This document shows positions 21,031-30,320 of a stretch of DNA of 64,000 bases, piece after piece. This stretch comes from Oceanobacillus profundus (GTDB taxonomy: Bacteria > Bacillota > Bacilli > Bacillales > Amphibacillaceae). Position 1 is the stretch's first letter; every line of letters starts with the position of its first letter. Made by a program: the position numbers and the translations under genes. The DNA lies in NCBI RefSeq assembly GCF_003515705.1, contig NZ_QWEH01000017.1, forward strand, positions 45,488 to 109,487, in the 5' to 3' direction. The notes under the pieces were generated by a model. It worked only from the letters and a program-made list of their open reading frames with translations, was not told the DNA's origin and made no database searches.

Positions 21031-21834
21031 ATGAATCATATCGATAAACAGTACGAACTGGAACCGAATCGCCGTCTTACACAAATAATGACAGCATTGA
21101 TCTTGATTATCCTTTTTGGTTGGTCGTTGTCTGCCATCCAGTTTGATGAATTAACAGTGAATGGACTTACAATCGCCAAAAATATCCTGTTGGGTCTCGT
21201 TCAACCAGATGTAGAATTGTTGTTTAATTTTACGAATGGGGTACCTTATTTGCTCATTGAAACAGTAGCAATTGCTTTCTTAGGTACCATTGTAGGAGCA
21301 ATTCTGGCAATTCCGCTTGCTTTTTTATCCGCATCAAATATTGTACCGAAGCCAGTAGCAATTATCATTCGCTTATTGCTCGTTTTTATTAGGACAATTC
21401 CTGCCATTGTTTATGGACTAATGTTTATCCGGGTAACCGGTCCAGGCCCGTTTGCAGGCGTTTTAACAATGTCTCTAACAAGTATAGGAATGTTGGCAAA
21501 GTTGTATGTAGACGTTATAGAAGATTTAGATACGTCTATTCTGGAGTCGATGGAATCATTAGGATGTACCATGATAGAAAAAATACGTTTTGGTATACTG
21601 CCACAGCTTTCAGCTTTGTTCCTGTCCATCATCATCTATCGATTTGATATGAATCTGCGTGATGCAGCTGTTCTAGGATTAGTTGGAGCAGGTGGAATTG
21701 GTGCTCCGCTTATATTTGCCATGAATTCATATCGCTGGGAAGAGGTTGGTTCAATTTTAATTGGTCTTGTTATACTTATTTTAATTGTTGAATATGTGTC
21801 CAATAAAATTCGGACAAAGTTAGTAAGGGGATAA
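21031..21834 (+). CDS. phnE: phosphonate ABC transporter permease PhnE (second copy)
   Basis: The 267-residue inner-membrane permease has about six helices. It contains the EAA-type loop ILESMESLGCTMIEKIRFGI and the PhnE motif LGLVGAGGIGAPL. It starts 10 bases after the first permease ends. Paired phnE genes are common, and the two products form a heterodimer channel. It is the last clear gene of the operon. Confidence 0.88.
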   Translation: MNHIDKQYELEPNRRLTQIMTALILIILFGWSLSAIQFDELTVNGLTIAKNILLGLVQPDVELLFNFTNGVPYLLIETVAIAFLGTIVGAILAIPLAFLSASNIVPKPVAIIIRLLLVFIRTIPAIVYGLMFIRVTGPGPFAGVLTMSLTSIGMLAKLYVDVIEDLDTSILESMESLGCTMIEKIRFGILPQLSALFLSIIIYRFDMNLRDAAVLGLVGAGGIGAPLIFAMNSYRWEEVGSILIGLVILILIVEYVSNKIRTKLVRG

Positions 21835-22110
21835 CGCTTGGAGCGCTGATATGGCTTATTGTAATAATGCCGTTTCCAGTTGGAATGTTATTACTCTATT
21901 TATTTTTAAGGCGGCCATTATATATTTGGTTTATCACATATTTAACAACATTGAGCTTGTATACGCTCATACATATTTTAGTAAGTTACTTTTCCCATTT
22001 CCATTCTTTAATTCCTGCTTGGAAATTATCTTATAAAACTTCTAAACAAAATGGTGCATTAGTTGAAAAGGCAAAAGGAGCTTGGGTGCCGAGCTCCTTT
22101 TTGTTCTTTT
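21835..22110 (+). other. short decayed membrane ORF and operon terminator
   Basis: Directly after phnE, a frame from about 21867 reads MPFPVGMLLLYLFLRRPLYI and later SKQNGALVEKAKGAW, with TTA-rich codons like true genes here. It lacks a ribosome site and runs into a hairpin (AAAAGGAGCT 22073-22082, AGCTCCTTTTT 22092-22102) that is the operon terminator. A second frame from ATG 21851 has GGAG but poor codon use. This may be a gene remnant. I cannot name it. Confidence 0.3.
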
Positions 22111-22216
22111 TATATTTGGTTTTCAACAAAAAAACATCGAAAATCGTAATTTATTTATTGTGAAACGATAAATATAATGATAAAATCAAATAGAATAATA
22201 AAGTGAGGTGTATTTA

Positions 22217-22693
22217 ATGAAATATGGTTCAACACTCTTTTTAAAGTTAGCACTATTTCTTATTGGAACTCCGGTTCTTGCTTTATCTATATTCGGAGTG
22301 TATTGGTTAGTTAATAATCCAGCAAATCCAGAATATGATCATATTCTGTATCCCATTATAATTGGTATGTATGTATCAGTGATTCCGTTTTTCTTTGCTT
22401 TGTACGAGGCTTTTAAACTTTTAAGCTATATTGACAAGAACCAGGCTTTCTCTAAATTATCTGTTGTGGCTCTAAAGAAAATTAAATGGTGTGCAATAAC
22501 AATCAGTGGGTTGTATGTGCTTATTATTCCTTTTGTTTATATCGTAGCAGAGCTAGATGATGCACCAGGTCTCATCATTATCGGAATGGTCCCTATTTTT
22601 GCTTCGATGGTGATCGCAGTCTTTGCTGCGGTTCTCCAAAGACTTTTAGAAGAAGCGATTCATATAAAATCCGAAAATGATTTGACGGTATGA
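22217..22693 (+). CDS. DUF2975 membrane protein
   Basis: The 158-residue protein has four predicted helices (about 8-30, 45-70, 95-115 and 125-150), typical of DUF2975. It is paired with a small Xre regulator 9 bases downstream, as in many Firmicutes (YozG partners). The role is unknown. ATG 22217 is preferred over GTG 22208 because GAGGTG sits 6 bases before it. Confidence 0.75.
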   Translation: MKYGSTLFLKLALFLIGTPVLALSIFGVYWLVNNPANPEYDHILYPIIIGMYVSVIPFFFALYEAFKLLSYIDKNQAFSKLSVVALKKIKWCAITISGLYVLIIPFVYIVAELDDAPGLIIIGMVPIFASMVIAVFAAVLQRLLEEAIHIKSENDLTV

Positions 22694-22702
22694 GGTGATA
22701 AT

Positions 22703-22924
22703 ATGGCGATTATAATTAATATTGATGTGATGTTAGCAAAACGAAAAATGAGTGTGACGGAATTATCTGAGCGGGTTGGCATAACGATGGCAAATCTTTC
22801 TATATTGAAAAATGGGAAGGCAAAAGCAATTCGGATTTCAACGTTAGATGCCATTTGTAAGGCATTAGAGTGTCAGCCGGGTGATGTATTGGAATATCGA
22901 GCCGATGAGGGTGGCACCAATTAA
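22703..22924 (+). CDS. Xre/Cro-type regulator (YozG-like)
   Basis: This 73-residue protein is essentially a single helix-turn-helix: VMLAKRKMSVTELSERVGIT is followed by the recognition helix MANLSILKNGKAKAI and then STLDAICKALECQPGDVLEY. Very small Cro-like proteins of this class usually control their own operon. It forms a pair with the DUF2975 gene. Confidence 0.85.
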   Translation: MAIIINIDVMLAKRKMSVTELSERVGITMANLSILKNGKAKAIRISTLDAICKALECQPGDVLEYRADEGGTN

Positions 22925-22952
22925 GTAACCTTTTTCCAAATCCAGTAGTTAT

Positions 22953-22991
22953 AAAAAAGACTGCCTTCAAGTGAGGACAGTCTTCTTTTTC
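22953..22991. terminator. bidirectional terminator between the Xre gene and katA
   Basis: Arms AAGACTGCCT and AGGaCAGTCTT lie between convergent genes and are flanked by A and T runs. Confidence 0.85.
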
Positions 22992-22993
22992 GT

Positions 22994-24481
22994 TTATACA
23001 GTAGTAGAAACAGCTATTTCATCCACTGGAACGCCAAGCGCTCTGGCTACACCTTCGCCATATGCTGGATCTGCTTTATAACAATTGTTAATATGTCTTA
23101 ATTGAATTTCCTTCGTAGTTCCTTGCATATTTTTTGCTGTGTTTTCAAATAACCTTTGCTGCTCTTCTACAGTCATTAATCGGAATAACCTACCGGGTTG
23201 TTCATAGTAATTATCATCATCTTCTCGGAAGTTATGATAATCCGCAGTACCAAAAATATCTAGAGCTGGTTCTTGGTGTTCCTTGCTGTCTTCCCATTCA
23301 CCATAGCTATTTGGGCTATATGTGACTTGATTTCCATGAGGGATGACTCTCATAGCACCATCACGATGATAGGGGTTGAAATTCTTCGCGTTTTTCGGAT
23401 AGTTGACTGGGATTTGCCAGTGGTTTACACCTAAACGATAGCGTTGTGCATCTCCGTATGAGAATAAGCGACCTTGCAACATTCTATCTGGAGAGAAACC
23501 AATACCAGGAACAATGTTGGTTGGAGCGAATGCAGCCTGCTCAACTTCTTCAAAGTAATTCTCTGGGTTGCGATTTAATTCAACCTCACCAACTTCAATT
23601 AGTGGGAAATCCTCTTTATACCAAACCTTTGTGATATCAAATGGATTATCTTTCATGTTTCTTGCATATTCTTCTGTCATAACTTGGATAAATAAAGTCC
23701 ATTTTGGATTATCTCCGCGTTCAATTGCTTGAAATAAATCTCGTTGATGGCTTTCACGGTCGCGACCAACTAATGCTTCAGCTTCTTGTTCAGTCAGATT
23801 TTTAATTCCTTGTTGTGTTTTGAAGTGGAATTTTACCCAAAATCGTTCATTTTCTGCATTGAAAAAGCTATACGTATGACTACCAAACATATGCATGTTT
23901 CGATAGCTTGCTGGAATACCACGGTCGCTCATCGTGATTGTCACTTGATGCAGTGCTTCCGGTAAGCTTGTCCAAAAATCCCAGTTCGCTTGAGCGCTAT
24001 GCATATTCGTTTTTGGATCACGTTTTACAACATGGTTTAAATCTGGGAACCGCTTCGGATCTCTCATAAAGAACACAGGCGTATTATTTCCGACAAGATC
24101 CCAGTTACCTTCCTCTGTATAGAATTTCATAGATGTACCACGAATATCACGTTCTGCATCAGCAGCCCCGCGTTCACCAGCAACAGTTGAGAAGCGGACA
24201 AACATATCGGTTTTCTTACCAACCTCTGAGAAAATGTCTGCTTTCGTATATTTTGTAATATCGTTCGTAACGGTAAATGTCCCGTATGCACCGGAACCTT
24301 TCGCGTGCATACGGCGCTCTGGGATTACCTCACGATCAAAGTGAGCTAGTTTCTCGAGGAACCAGTAATCTTCCATTAATAACGGGCCGCGTGGACCGGC
24401 TGTCTTAGAATCTGAGTCATTTGGTACAGGATTACCAAATGCAGTAGTCATTCTTTTTTTGTTTTCATTTATATTCCCCAA
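22994..24481 (-). CDS. katA: catalase KatA (haem, small-subunit)
   Basis: This cytoplasmic haem enzyme converts H2O2 to water and oxygen. The 495 residues show [14 protein letters not shown] with the distal His, [12 protein letters not shown], the distal Asn region VGNNTPVFF, and the proximal haem Tyr in [14 protein letters not shown]. Length fits clade-3 small-subunit catalases. The start is TTG 24481, set by GGAGG 8 bases before it. A PerR box lies upstream, so peroxide induction is expected. Confidence 0.92.
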   Translation of the reverse strand: MGNINENKKRMTTAFGNPVPNDSDSKTAGPRGPLLMEDYWFLEKLAHFDREVIPERRMHAKGSGAYGTFTVTNDITKYTKADIFSEVGKKTDMFVRFSTVAGERGAADAERDIRGTSMKFYTEEGNWDLVGNNTPVFFMRDPKRFPDLNHVVKRDPKTNMHSAQANWDFWTSLPEALHQVTITMSDRGIPASYRNMHMFGSHTYSFFNAENERFWVKFHFKTQQGIKNLTEQEAEALVGRDRESHQRDLFQAIERGDNPKWTLFIQVMTEEYARNMKDNPFDITKVWYKEDFPLIEVGEVELNRNPENYFEEVEQAAFAPTNIVPGIGFSPDRMLQGRLFSYGDAQRYRLGVNHWQIPVNYPKNAKNFNPYHRDGAMRVIPHGNQVTYSPNSYGEWEDSKEHQEPALDIFGTADYHNFREDDDNYYEQPGRLFRLMTVEEQQRLFENTAKNMQGTTKEIQLRHINNCYKADPAYGEGVARALGVPVDEIAVSTTV

Positions 24482-24514
24482 AATAAATACCTCCAAAGTA
24501 TAATAGTTTTTAAT

Positions 24515-24529
24515 TTATATTAATTATAA
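24515..24529. promoter_or_regulatory. PerR box upstream of katA
   Basis: TTATATTAATTATAA matches the PerR consensus TTATAATNATTATAA at 14 of 15 positions and has perfect arms. It lies 34 bases before the katA start. Confidence 0.72.
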
Positions 24530-24759
24530 TTTATTTCTATAGATGCTATTTTATATAAAGATATTTAGTAAGTCAAGAACGAATGATCTTATTTTAAAAT
24601 ATTTTTTTCTCAATTAAATTATATAATTGATAATTATAAACTTTGGTGAATTTAGGGAATTTTGTGTGGTATAGTTTTTATTAACAAATGAAGGAACACT
24701 AAATTTAGGTGGTACAAAGTTATTTTTTAAATCTGTCGATAGAATTTCGGTAATATATA

Positions 24760-24791
24760 TTGACTCTGTGGCGCACCCCACAGTTTATAAT
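24760..24791 (+). promoter_or_regulatory. MerR-type promoter with 20-bp spacer and operator
   Basis: TTGACT (24760-24765) and TATAAT (24786-24791) are 20 bases apart. A perfect inverted repeat CTGTGG-N6-CCACAG (24766-24783) fills the spacer. This is the classic arrangement for MerR activation, here controlling the regulator's own operon. Confidence 0.78.
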
Positions 24792-24814
24792 TTAAGACGA
24801 GCGGGAGGGACAGG

Positions 24815-25159
24815 ATGTATAAGGTTAGTGATTTTTCTGAGATGACCGGATTAAGTAAAGAAACATTACGATACTATGCCGAAGTAAAATTGCTTGAACC
24901 AGCATTTATTGATCCAAATAACAACTATCGTTATTACGATGATGGAAGTTACTTCCTGGCAATCCTCCTCGTTAAATTGCGGAGACTTGGCTTTACCATA
25001 CAGGAAATGGTCTGTGTCATGGAGGATGAGTCATTTGCAAATTTAGATGGGCTGTTAATACAAAAAAGACATAAAATTCAGAGGGAAATAGACGATCTTC
25101 TGCTTCGGGTTGAAGAGATCGATGCTTTTCTTGAATCTGGGAAGGAAGAATACAAATGA
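24815..25159 (+). CDS. MerR-family regulator
   Basis: The 114-residue protein has the MerR winged helix (VSDFSEMTGLSKETLRYYAE) and a coiled-coil dimerisation helix (about 80-112), with no separate ligand domain. It is too short to bind a drug inside itself and has no cysteine pattern for metals beyond one Cys in MVCVMED. It shares 4 bases (ATGA) with the SRPBCC gene after it, so that barrel may provide the sensing. Confidence 0.85.
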   Translation: MYKVSDFSEMTGLSKETLRYYAEVKLLEPAFIDPNNNYRYYDDGSYFLAILLVKLRRLGFTIQEMVCVMEDESFANLDGLLIQKRHKIQREIDDLLLRVEEIDAFLESGKEEYK

Positions 25160-25608
25160 TCCAATGGAAAGAAGAAATCACTATTGATACAAATATTGAA
25201 AATGTATGGAGCCTATTTTTAGATAGAAACATCAAACAGATTATGCCTAAAGTAGAGAAACATACGGTGATTGAAAAAAGGGAAGGTGAGGTTGGAGCAA
25301 AGCACGAACAAACCTATCGGGAAGGAAAACGGCTTGAAACGTATATTGTAGAAACGTTAGCTTATGAAGACTTAGAAGATAAAAAGTACAAGCAAATACG
25401 TTTTGTTTTAGGTAAAGCTTTTGAGATTAATCTATCTTTTAAATTACTTAAAATTAGTGATACACAAACGGCATTTATTTATGAGGGTAGTAATAAAGGG
25501 GTTAATTTTGTAGGAAGAGCAATGTTGAAGCTAGGAAGTGAGAAAAGCAACAATAAAGTTGTAGAAGAGTTTATGCAAAAAGTGAATGAGGAAGCAATGA
25601 AAATTTAG
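25156..25608 (+). CDS. SRPBCC-family protein
   Basis: This 150-residue START/Bet v1-like barrel opens with WKEEITIDTNIENVWSLFLD and ends in a long helix (VVEEFMQKVNEEAMKI). Such proteins bind hydrophobic ligands. It is translationally coupled to the MerR gene by an ATGA overlap. No enzyme residues can be assigned. Confidence 0.75.
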   Translation: MIQWKEEITIDTNIENVWSLFLDRNIKQIMPKVEKHTVIEKREGEVGAKHEQTYREGKRLETYIVETLAYEDLEDKKYKQIRFVLGKAFEINLSFKLLKISDTQTAFIYEGSNKGVNFVGRAMLKLGSEKSNNKVVEEFMQKVNEEAMKI

Positions 25609-25690
25609 ATTCGTAATTTGTGACTTCGAAAACGATTAAGCAATTGAAGTCCTACAAACATAGTGTCCCGTTAATTGGGGAATAAAAAGC

Positions 25691-25735
25691 AAAGCTCGCC
25701 GGTTCGAGTTGATTACGAACTGGCGAGCTTTTTGA
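25691..25735 (+). terminator. terminator after the MerR-SRPBCC operon
   Basis: AAAGCTCGCCGGTTCG (25691-25706) pairs with CGAACTGGCGAGCTT (25716-25730), and a T run follows. Confidence 0.9.
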
Positions 25736-25761
25736 TTCTTTAAGCTAAAAAATGATATGAA

Positions 25762-25777
25762 ATTGGTATAGACAACT
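25762..25777. promoter_or_regulatory. putative NagR (DasR-type) operator
   Basis: ATTGGTATAGACAACT matches the dre/NagR pattern (TGGTnTAGACCA-like) found before amino-sugar genes in Bacillus. It lies about 200 bases before the PTS gene. ATGAAAGCGTA at 25865-25875 looks like half of a catabolite-repression site but is not complete. Confidence 0.6.
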
Positions 25778-25978
25778 AGTTTAACGTGGGATACAATATA
25801 TTTCGTTGTTATCTTTAATTTTTTACGGATGAAATAAGGAAGGGTTCGAAAGTTATAACCTTAAATGAAAGCGTATTTTTTGGGTAGAATACTATATTAA
25901 GTACGTTACACATTTTTTTAGTTTATACACTCCGTAAATTAACAACATATATAAAACTTTTGATAGGAGGAAAACAGG

Positions 25979-27430
25979 ATGATGAAATATCTCCAAAGTA
26001 TAGGTCGTTCATTGATGTTACCGGTTGCAGTATTACCTGCAGCGGCAATTTTAATGGGGATAGGTTATTGGATTGACCCATCAGGCATGGGGGAAGGAAG
26101 TGCAGCAGCTGCTTTCTTAATTAAAGCAGGCTCTTCCATTATTGATAATATACCAATCTTATTTGCGGTAGGGATTGCGTTAGGTATGTCCAAGGAGAGA
26201 GACGGTGCTGCTGCACTAAGTGGGCTAGTTGCCTACTTAGTCGTAACCACACTACTTTCCGTTGATACTGTTGCATTATTGCAAGGAATTAATGTGGAAA
26301 ATGTAAACCCAGCCTTTGAGAATATAGAAAATGCGTTTATTGGAATTCTTTCTGGGGTTGTAGCATCAATTATGTTTAATCGATTTAGTCATGTACAATT
26401 ACCAGCAGCGTTAGCTTTCTTTAGTGGGAAGCGAGTTGTACCGATTATGACATCTGCTTTAATGCTTGTTGTTGCTGCAGCATTATTCTTTGTCTGGCCT
26501 GTAGTTTATACAGGATTAGTTAATTTCGGTGAAATGATTAGTACATTAGGGGCTATTGGTGCAGGGATTTATGGATTTCTTAATAAATTATTAATTCCAA
26601 TTGGATTACATCATGCGCTTAACTCTGTGTTCTGGTTTGATGTAGCGGGAATAAACGATATTGGAAATTTCTGGGCGGGAACTGGTGAAAAAGGAATTAC
26701 AGGTATGTATCAAGCCGGATACTTCCCGATTATGATGTTTGGCTTACCTGCAGCAGGACTTGCGATGTATCATGCGGCAAAAACAAAAAGGAAAAAGCAA
26801 GTAGGATCCTTAATGCTTGCAGGAGGTTTTGCTTCCTTCTTAACTGGGGTTACAGAACCAATTGAATTTGCTTTTATGTTTGTAGCGCCGTTTTTATATG
26901 TTGTTCATGCCGTATTAACAGGTATCTCCATGGCGATTGCTGCTATGTTTAATTGGACAGCTGGTTTTGGTTTTAGCGCGGGGCTAATTGACTTTATATT
27001 AAGCTCGCGTCTGCCAATGGCTAATGAACCGTACATGCTATTGCTCCAGGGACTGGTATTCTTTGTTATCTACTATATTATATTTAGATTTTTAATTGCA
27101 AAATTTAATATCAAAACTCCTGGTAGAGAAGATGATGATGTGCTTGAAGCGGAAGAGGTAGAATCTACTGAAAATGCCGATGACAATAAATTCGCAGCAA
27201 TGGCAGCGAAAATTTACGAAGGTTTAGGTGGGGAAGAAAACGTTACCTCTATTGACAATTGTGTTACCCGATTAAGACTGGATGTGAAAGATTCGTCTGC
27301 AATTGATCAAAGTAAAATTAAGGCTACAGGTGTACCAGGGGTAGTTGTTACTGGTAAAAACAATGTTCAAGTTGTTGTTGGCACACAAGTTCAATTTGTA
27401 GCTGACGAGATGAAGAAGATTCATAAGTAA
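25979..27430 (+). CDS. nagP: PTS permease EIICB, N-acetylglucosamine type
   Basis: This 483-residue membrane protein imports and phosphorylates a sugar. The IIC domain (about 1-390) has GLHHALNSVFWF and the substrate motif GVTEPIEFAFMF. The IIB domain (about 410-483) carries the phosphocysteine in DNCVTRLRL. No IIA domain is attached, so it must borrow one. It resembles NagE/NagP. The NagR-type operator and GntR neighbour support an amino-sugar substrate. AGGAGG precedes ATGATG. Confidence 0.8.
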   Translation: MMKYLQSIGRSLMLPVAVLPAAAILMGIGYWIDPSGMGEGSAAAAFLIKAGSSIIDNIPILFAVGIALGMSKERDGAAALSGLVAYLVVTTLLSVDTVALLQGINVENVNPAFENIENAFIGILSGVVASIMFNRFSHVQLPAALAFFSGKRVVPIMTSALMLVVAAALFFVWPVVYTGLVNFGEMISTLGAIGAGIYGFLNKLLIPIGLHHALNSVFWFDVAGINDIGNFWAGTGEKGITGMYQAGYFPIMMFGLPAAGLAMYHAAKTKRKKQVGSLMLAGGFASFLTGVTEPIEFAFMFVAPFLYVVHAVLTGISMAIAAMFNWTAGFGFSAGLIDFILSSRLPMANEPYMLLLQGLVFFVIYYIIFRFLIAKFNIKTPGREDDDVLEAEEVESTENADDNKFAAMAAKIYEGLGGEENVTSIDNCVTRLRLDVKDSSAIDQSKIKATGVPGVVVTGKNNVQVVVGTQVQFVADEMKKIHK

Positions 27431-27586
27431 TACATGATTGGGAGTGTCCTAATCGCTTGAACAGCCTAGCGTAGATTATCTAGAACGATAGCTTACGTAT
27501 TAAAATATAGTCGAACGTAATAATTAAATATCCGATACAAGACATCATTGCTTTTACGTAACGATAAAAGGAAAGTGTTTTCTAAA

Positions 27587-28309
27587 ATGATAATCAAAGA
27601 ATCGCCAATACCACTTTATTTTCAATTGGAACAAGTGATAAAAGAGATGATTGAAAAGAAGGAGTTAAAACCTGGAGACTTAGTTCCTTCTGAGCGTGAG
27701 TATGCTGAGAAGTACCAAATCAGTCGAATGACGGTAAGGCAAGCAATGAATAATCTTACAAGTGAAGGCTATTTACAGCGTGAACGTGGAAAAGGGACTT
27801 TCGTTGCTTATAAGAAATTCGAACAGGATTTGGAACACTTAACAAGTTTTTCAGAGGATATGCGTTTACGGGGAATGGTAGCAGGAACAAAGGTATTAGA
27901 ATTTAACATTATAAAAGCAAGTGGATGGTTAGCCAAGAAGTTAGGACTGGAGGAAGGCTCATCAGTCTATGAAATAAAAAGATTGCGTTTAGGGGATCAG
28001 CTGCCAATCGCATTTCAAATCTTTTATACGTCAGTAGATCGTATTCCAGGTCTTACGAGAGAAATTGCAGAACAATCCATTTATCAACATATTGAAAATG
28101 AGACTGAACTTCGGATTTTGTCCGCTGAACAGGAAGTGGAAGCAACAATCGCTCGTAAGCACATGGCTGACGCGCTTGATATTAAAATTGGTGATCCGAT
28201 TCTCTATATTTCCCGAGTTAGTCTCACTGAAAATGATATACCTTTAGAGTATGTACAATCATACTATCGTGCTGACCGCTATAAATACAAAGTTAAAATT
28301 AATCGATAA
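27587..28309 (+). CDS. GntR/HutC-family regulator (NagR-like)
   Basis: The 240-residue protein has a GntR winged helix (LKPGDLVPSEREYAEKYQIS, RMTVRQAMNNL) and a C-terminal UTRA effector domain (about 90-235). It resembles NagR/YvoA, which is released from DNA by amino-sugar phosphates. I start at ATG 27587, where the homology to MI.KESPIPLYFQLE begins. Its place just after the PTS gene suggests it reads that sugar. Confidence 0.82.
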   Translation: MIIKESPIPLYFQLEQVIKEMIEKKELKPGDLVPSEREYAEKYQISRMTVRQAMNNLTSEGYLQRERGKGTFVAYKKFEQDLEHLTSFSEDMRLRGMVAGTKVLEFNIIKASGWLAKKLGLEEGSSVYEIKRLRLGDQLPIAFQIFYTSVDRIPGLTREIAEQSIYQHIENETELRILSAEQEVEATIARKHMADALDIKIGDPILYISRVSLTENDIPLEYVQSYYRADRYKYKVKINR

Positions 28310-28340
28310 CATAGAAGTATGAAGAAAGGGGAAATTTTTA

Positions 28341-29258
28341 GTGAAAAGATTATTAGATTGTACGGCTTCTGATTTTCAAAAAATGAATGGCCAAGACTTA
28401 AAGCAGTCCATTCAAGCCTGTGAAGGAAGAGTAATGCTATCAGAGACAATGACTTCTGTAGCGCCATTATACCCGAGCGTCACCAATGCTGAACTTGCAT
28501 CTGCGTTCGGTGCTGATTTACTCTTATTAAATTTATTTGATGTGTTTAACCCTGCTGTTGAAGGGGTTGAATGTGATCAGAATGAATCAGTCATACAAAA
28601 AGTGAAGGAACTAACTGGACGTCCTGTTGGCCTGAATTTAGAACCAGTCGACCTTCATGCCGAACAAATAGAAAAATTAGATACAGTTTCAAAAGGAAGA
28701 TTGGCTACCGAAGAATCCTTAAGGAAAGCGAGAAAATTAGGTTTTGATTTCATATGTTTAACGGGTAATCCTAAAACAGGTGTGACAAATAATGAAACGA
28801 TTGTTGCTATTCAGAAGGCCCGTGAGGTTTTTGGTGAAGAAGGATTAATTATTGCAGGAAAAATGCATGGTGCTGGAGTTACAAATGAAACAGGCAGCAG
28901 TATTATTTCAGAAGATGCACTATCCAGTTTTATTAAAGCAGGAGCGGATGTTATTTTAATGCCTGCTCCTGGAACAGTCCCTGGAATCACATTGGATACT
29001 GTCCAAAACTATGTACAATTTGTTCATTCAAAAGGTGCGCTGGCAATGCTCACGATTGGGACAAGCCAAGAAGGAGCTGATGAGGCAACGATCCGCCAAA
29101 TCGCGTTAAATAGTAAAATGGCTGGTGCAGATATTTATCATATAGGGGATACAGGCTTTTACGGAATTGCTGTCCCGGAAAACATTATGACCTATTCCAT
29201 CGCTATCAGAGGAAGACGCCATACGTATGTAAGAATGGCTGCATCTGTAAAACGTTAG
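28341..29258 (+). CDS. DUF7916-like TIM-barrel protein (PEP mutase-like)
   Basis: The 305-residue protein looks like a TIM barrel, with GRVMLSETMTSVAPLYPSVT near the start, GLNLEPVD, LTGNPKTGVTNN, AGKMHGAG and LMPAPGTVPGI. I recognise the family from PTS and amino-sugar operons, where it is variously called PEP phosphonomutase-like or HAD-like. Its reaction is unknown to me. It starts at GTG after AAAGGGG and is cotranscribed with the regulator and CutC. Confidence 0.65.
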   Translation: MKRLLDCTASDFQKMNGQDLKQSIQACEGRVMLSETMTSVAPLYPSVTNAELASAFGADLLLLNLFDVFNPAVEGVECDQNESVIQKVKELTGRPVGLNLEPVDLHAEQIEKLDTVSKGRLATEESLRKARKLGFDFICLTGNPKTGVTNNETIVAIQKAREVFGEEGLIIAGKMHGAGVTNETGSSIISEDALSSFIKAGADVILMPAPGTVPGITLDTVQNYVQFVHSKGALAMLTIGTSQEGADEATIRQIALNSKMAGADIYHIGDTGFYGIAVPENIMTYSIAIRGRRHTYVRMAASVKR

Positions 29259-29285
29259 AAGTTTGCAAAAAGGTTGGTGAAAGAT

Positions 29286-29975
29286 ATGAATTTGGAACTG
29301 ATTGTACAAAATAAGCAAGAAGCTATTCAGGCAGAAAAACTAGGGTCTCACCGTCTAGAACTCGTATCCGCAATGAAAGAGGGAGGGCTAACCCCAAGCT
29401 ATGGAGCGATCAAACAGGTCCTGCAAAGCGTAAAGATTCCTGTCCAGATCATGGTTCGCCCCCATAGCTATCAATTTAACTATACAGAAGATGATTTTCA
29501 GGTGATTTGTGAAGATATCGAAATGATTACAAAGCTTGGAGGCAATCGAATTGTCTTCGGTGCACTAAATCAGAATGGTACCATAAATGAAGAAATGCTT
29601 CGTGAGATTATTCGGCGGTTCCCAGATATAGATATAACCTTTCACCGTGCGTTTGATGAGGTTCATTCACAAGAAGCCGCCTACCGTACTTTACTCCAAT
29701 TCAAACAGAATGTAAGGCGGATTTTGACATCCGGCGGGGAAGTAAATTGTGAGAAAGGCAAAGACCAGTTAGCAAAATTGGTAAAACTATCTTTCGGGCA
29801 AAACGGACCGAGTATCATGCCTGGTTCAGGACTATCACCAGAAAACATTGCGGGTATTCATCAAATGGTAAGTGCAGAAGATTATCATTTTGGTAGTGCT
29901 GTAAGGGTGGATGGCTCATTCGCAAATGAACTTTCACAATCCGCAATTCAACGAATACAAAAGGAATTGATGTAA
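29286..29975 (+). CDS. cutC: CutC-family TIM-barrel protein
   Basis: The 229-residue protein carries the CutC hallmarks LELVSAMKEGGLTPSYG, IMVRPHS, TFHRAFDE and LTSGG. The family was linked to copper in E. coli, but that link is disputed and no copper gene is near. Placement at the end of an amino-sugar PTS operon argues for a carbohydrate role. I start at ATG 29286, where homology begins. Confidence 0.85.
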   Translation: MNLELIVQNKQEAIQAEKLGSHRLELVSAMKEGGLTPSYGAIKQVLQSVKIPVQIMVRPHSYQFNYTEDDFQVICEDIEMITKLGGNRIVFGALNQNGTINEEMLREIIRRFPDIDITFHRAFDEVHSQEAAYRTLLQFKQNVRRILTSGGEVNCEKGKDQLAKLVKLSFGQNGPSIMPGSGLSPENIAGIHQMVSAEDYHFGSAVRVDGSFANELSQSAIQRIQKELM

Positions 29976-30017
29976 GGTTTATTTGTGCTTAAGTACTATT
30001 TGGTGGCTCAACAACTT

Positions 30018-30061
30018 AAAAATCCAGTATTAGTGTCCAACAACCTAATGCTGGATTTTTT
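30018..30061 (+). terminator. terminator after cutC
   Basis: AAAATCCAGTATTAG (30018-30032) pairs with CTAATGCTGGATTTTT (30045-30060), followed by T. Confidence 0.85.
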
Positions 30062-30242
30062 ATGTTTCGATTACTTTCTACCAAAGATTCCATGATACAT
30101 TAGAATAGGATCTTTGCGATCTGCATAAAACCATGCATAACATGTATGCAACCATCCGTTGACAAAGTGCATTTGCTCCGTGATAGAAAGAAAAGCATTG
30201 TTATCCTAAACTAGAACTAACAAAATGAAAGGGGTTTCGTGC

Positions 30243-30320
30243 ATGACCTTTGGTCAAAAACTTTTTAAACTAAGGAAACTAAATACAACAAGACAGGCGA
30301 TTAGTAAATGGGAAAAATAA
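30243..30320 (+). pseudogene. Xre regulator fragment with internal deletion
   Basis: A 25-residue ORF after GAAAGGGG reads MTFGQKLFKLRK, then LNTTRQAISKWEK and stop. Normal Xre proteins read MTFGEKLFKLRK...LSQEALAEKLNTTRQAISKWE. The helix between is missing in frame and the rest is cut off. It cannot bind DNA as a helix-turn-helix. Confidence 0.65.

Noticed and set aside
21851..22036. 61-codon ORF after phnE with GGAG upstream
   Set aside because: Codon use is less gene-like than the overlapping frame starting at 21867, and no family pattern appears. I kept it only as part of a low-confidence decayed region.
25860..25880. Possible CcpA catabolite-repression site before the PTS gene
   Set aside because: ATGAAAGCGTATTTT fits only the first half of the consensus; the second half is wrong.
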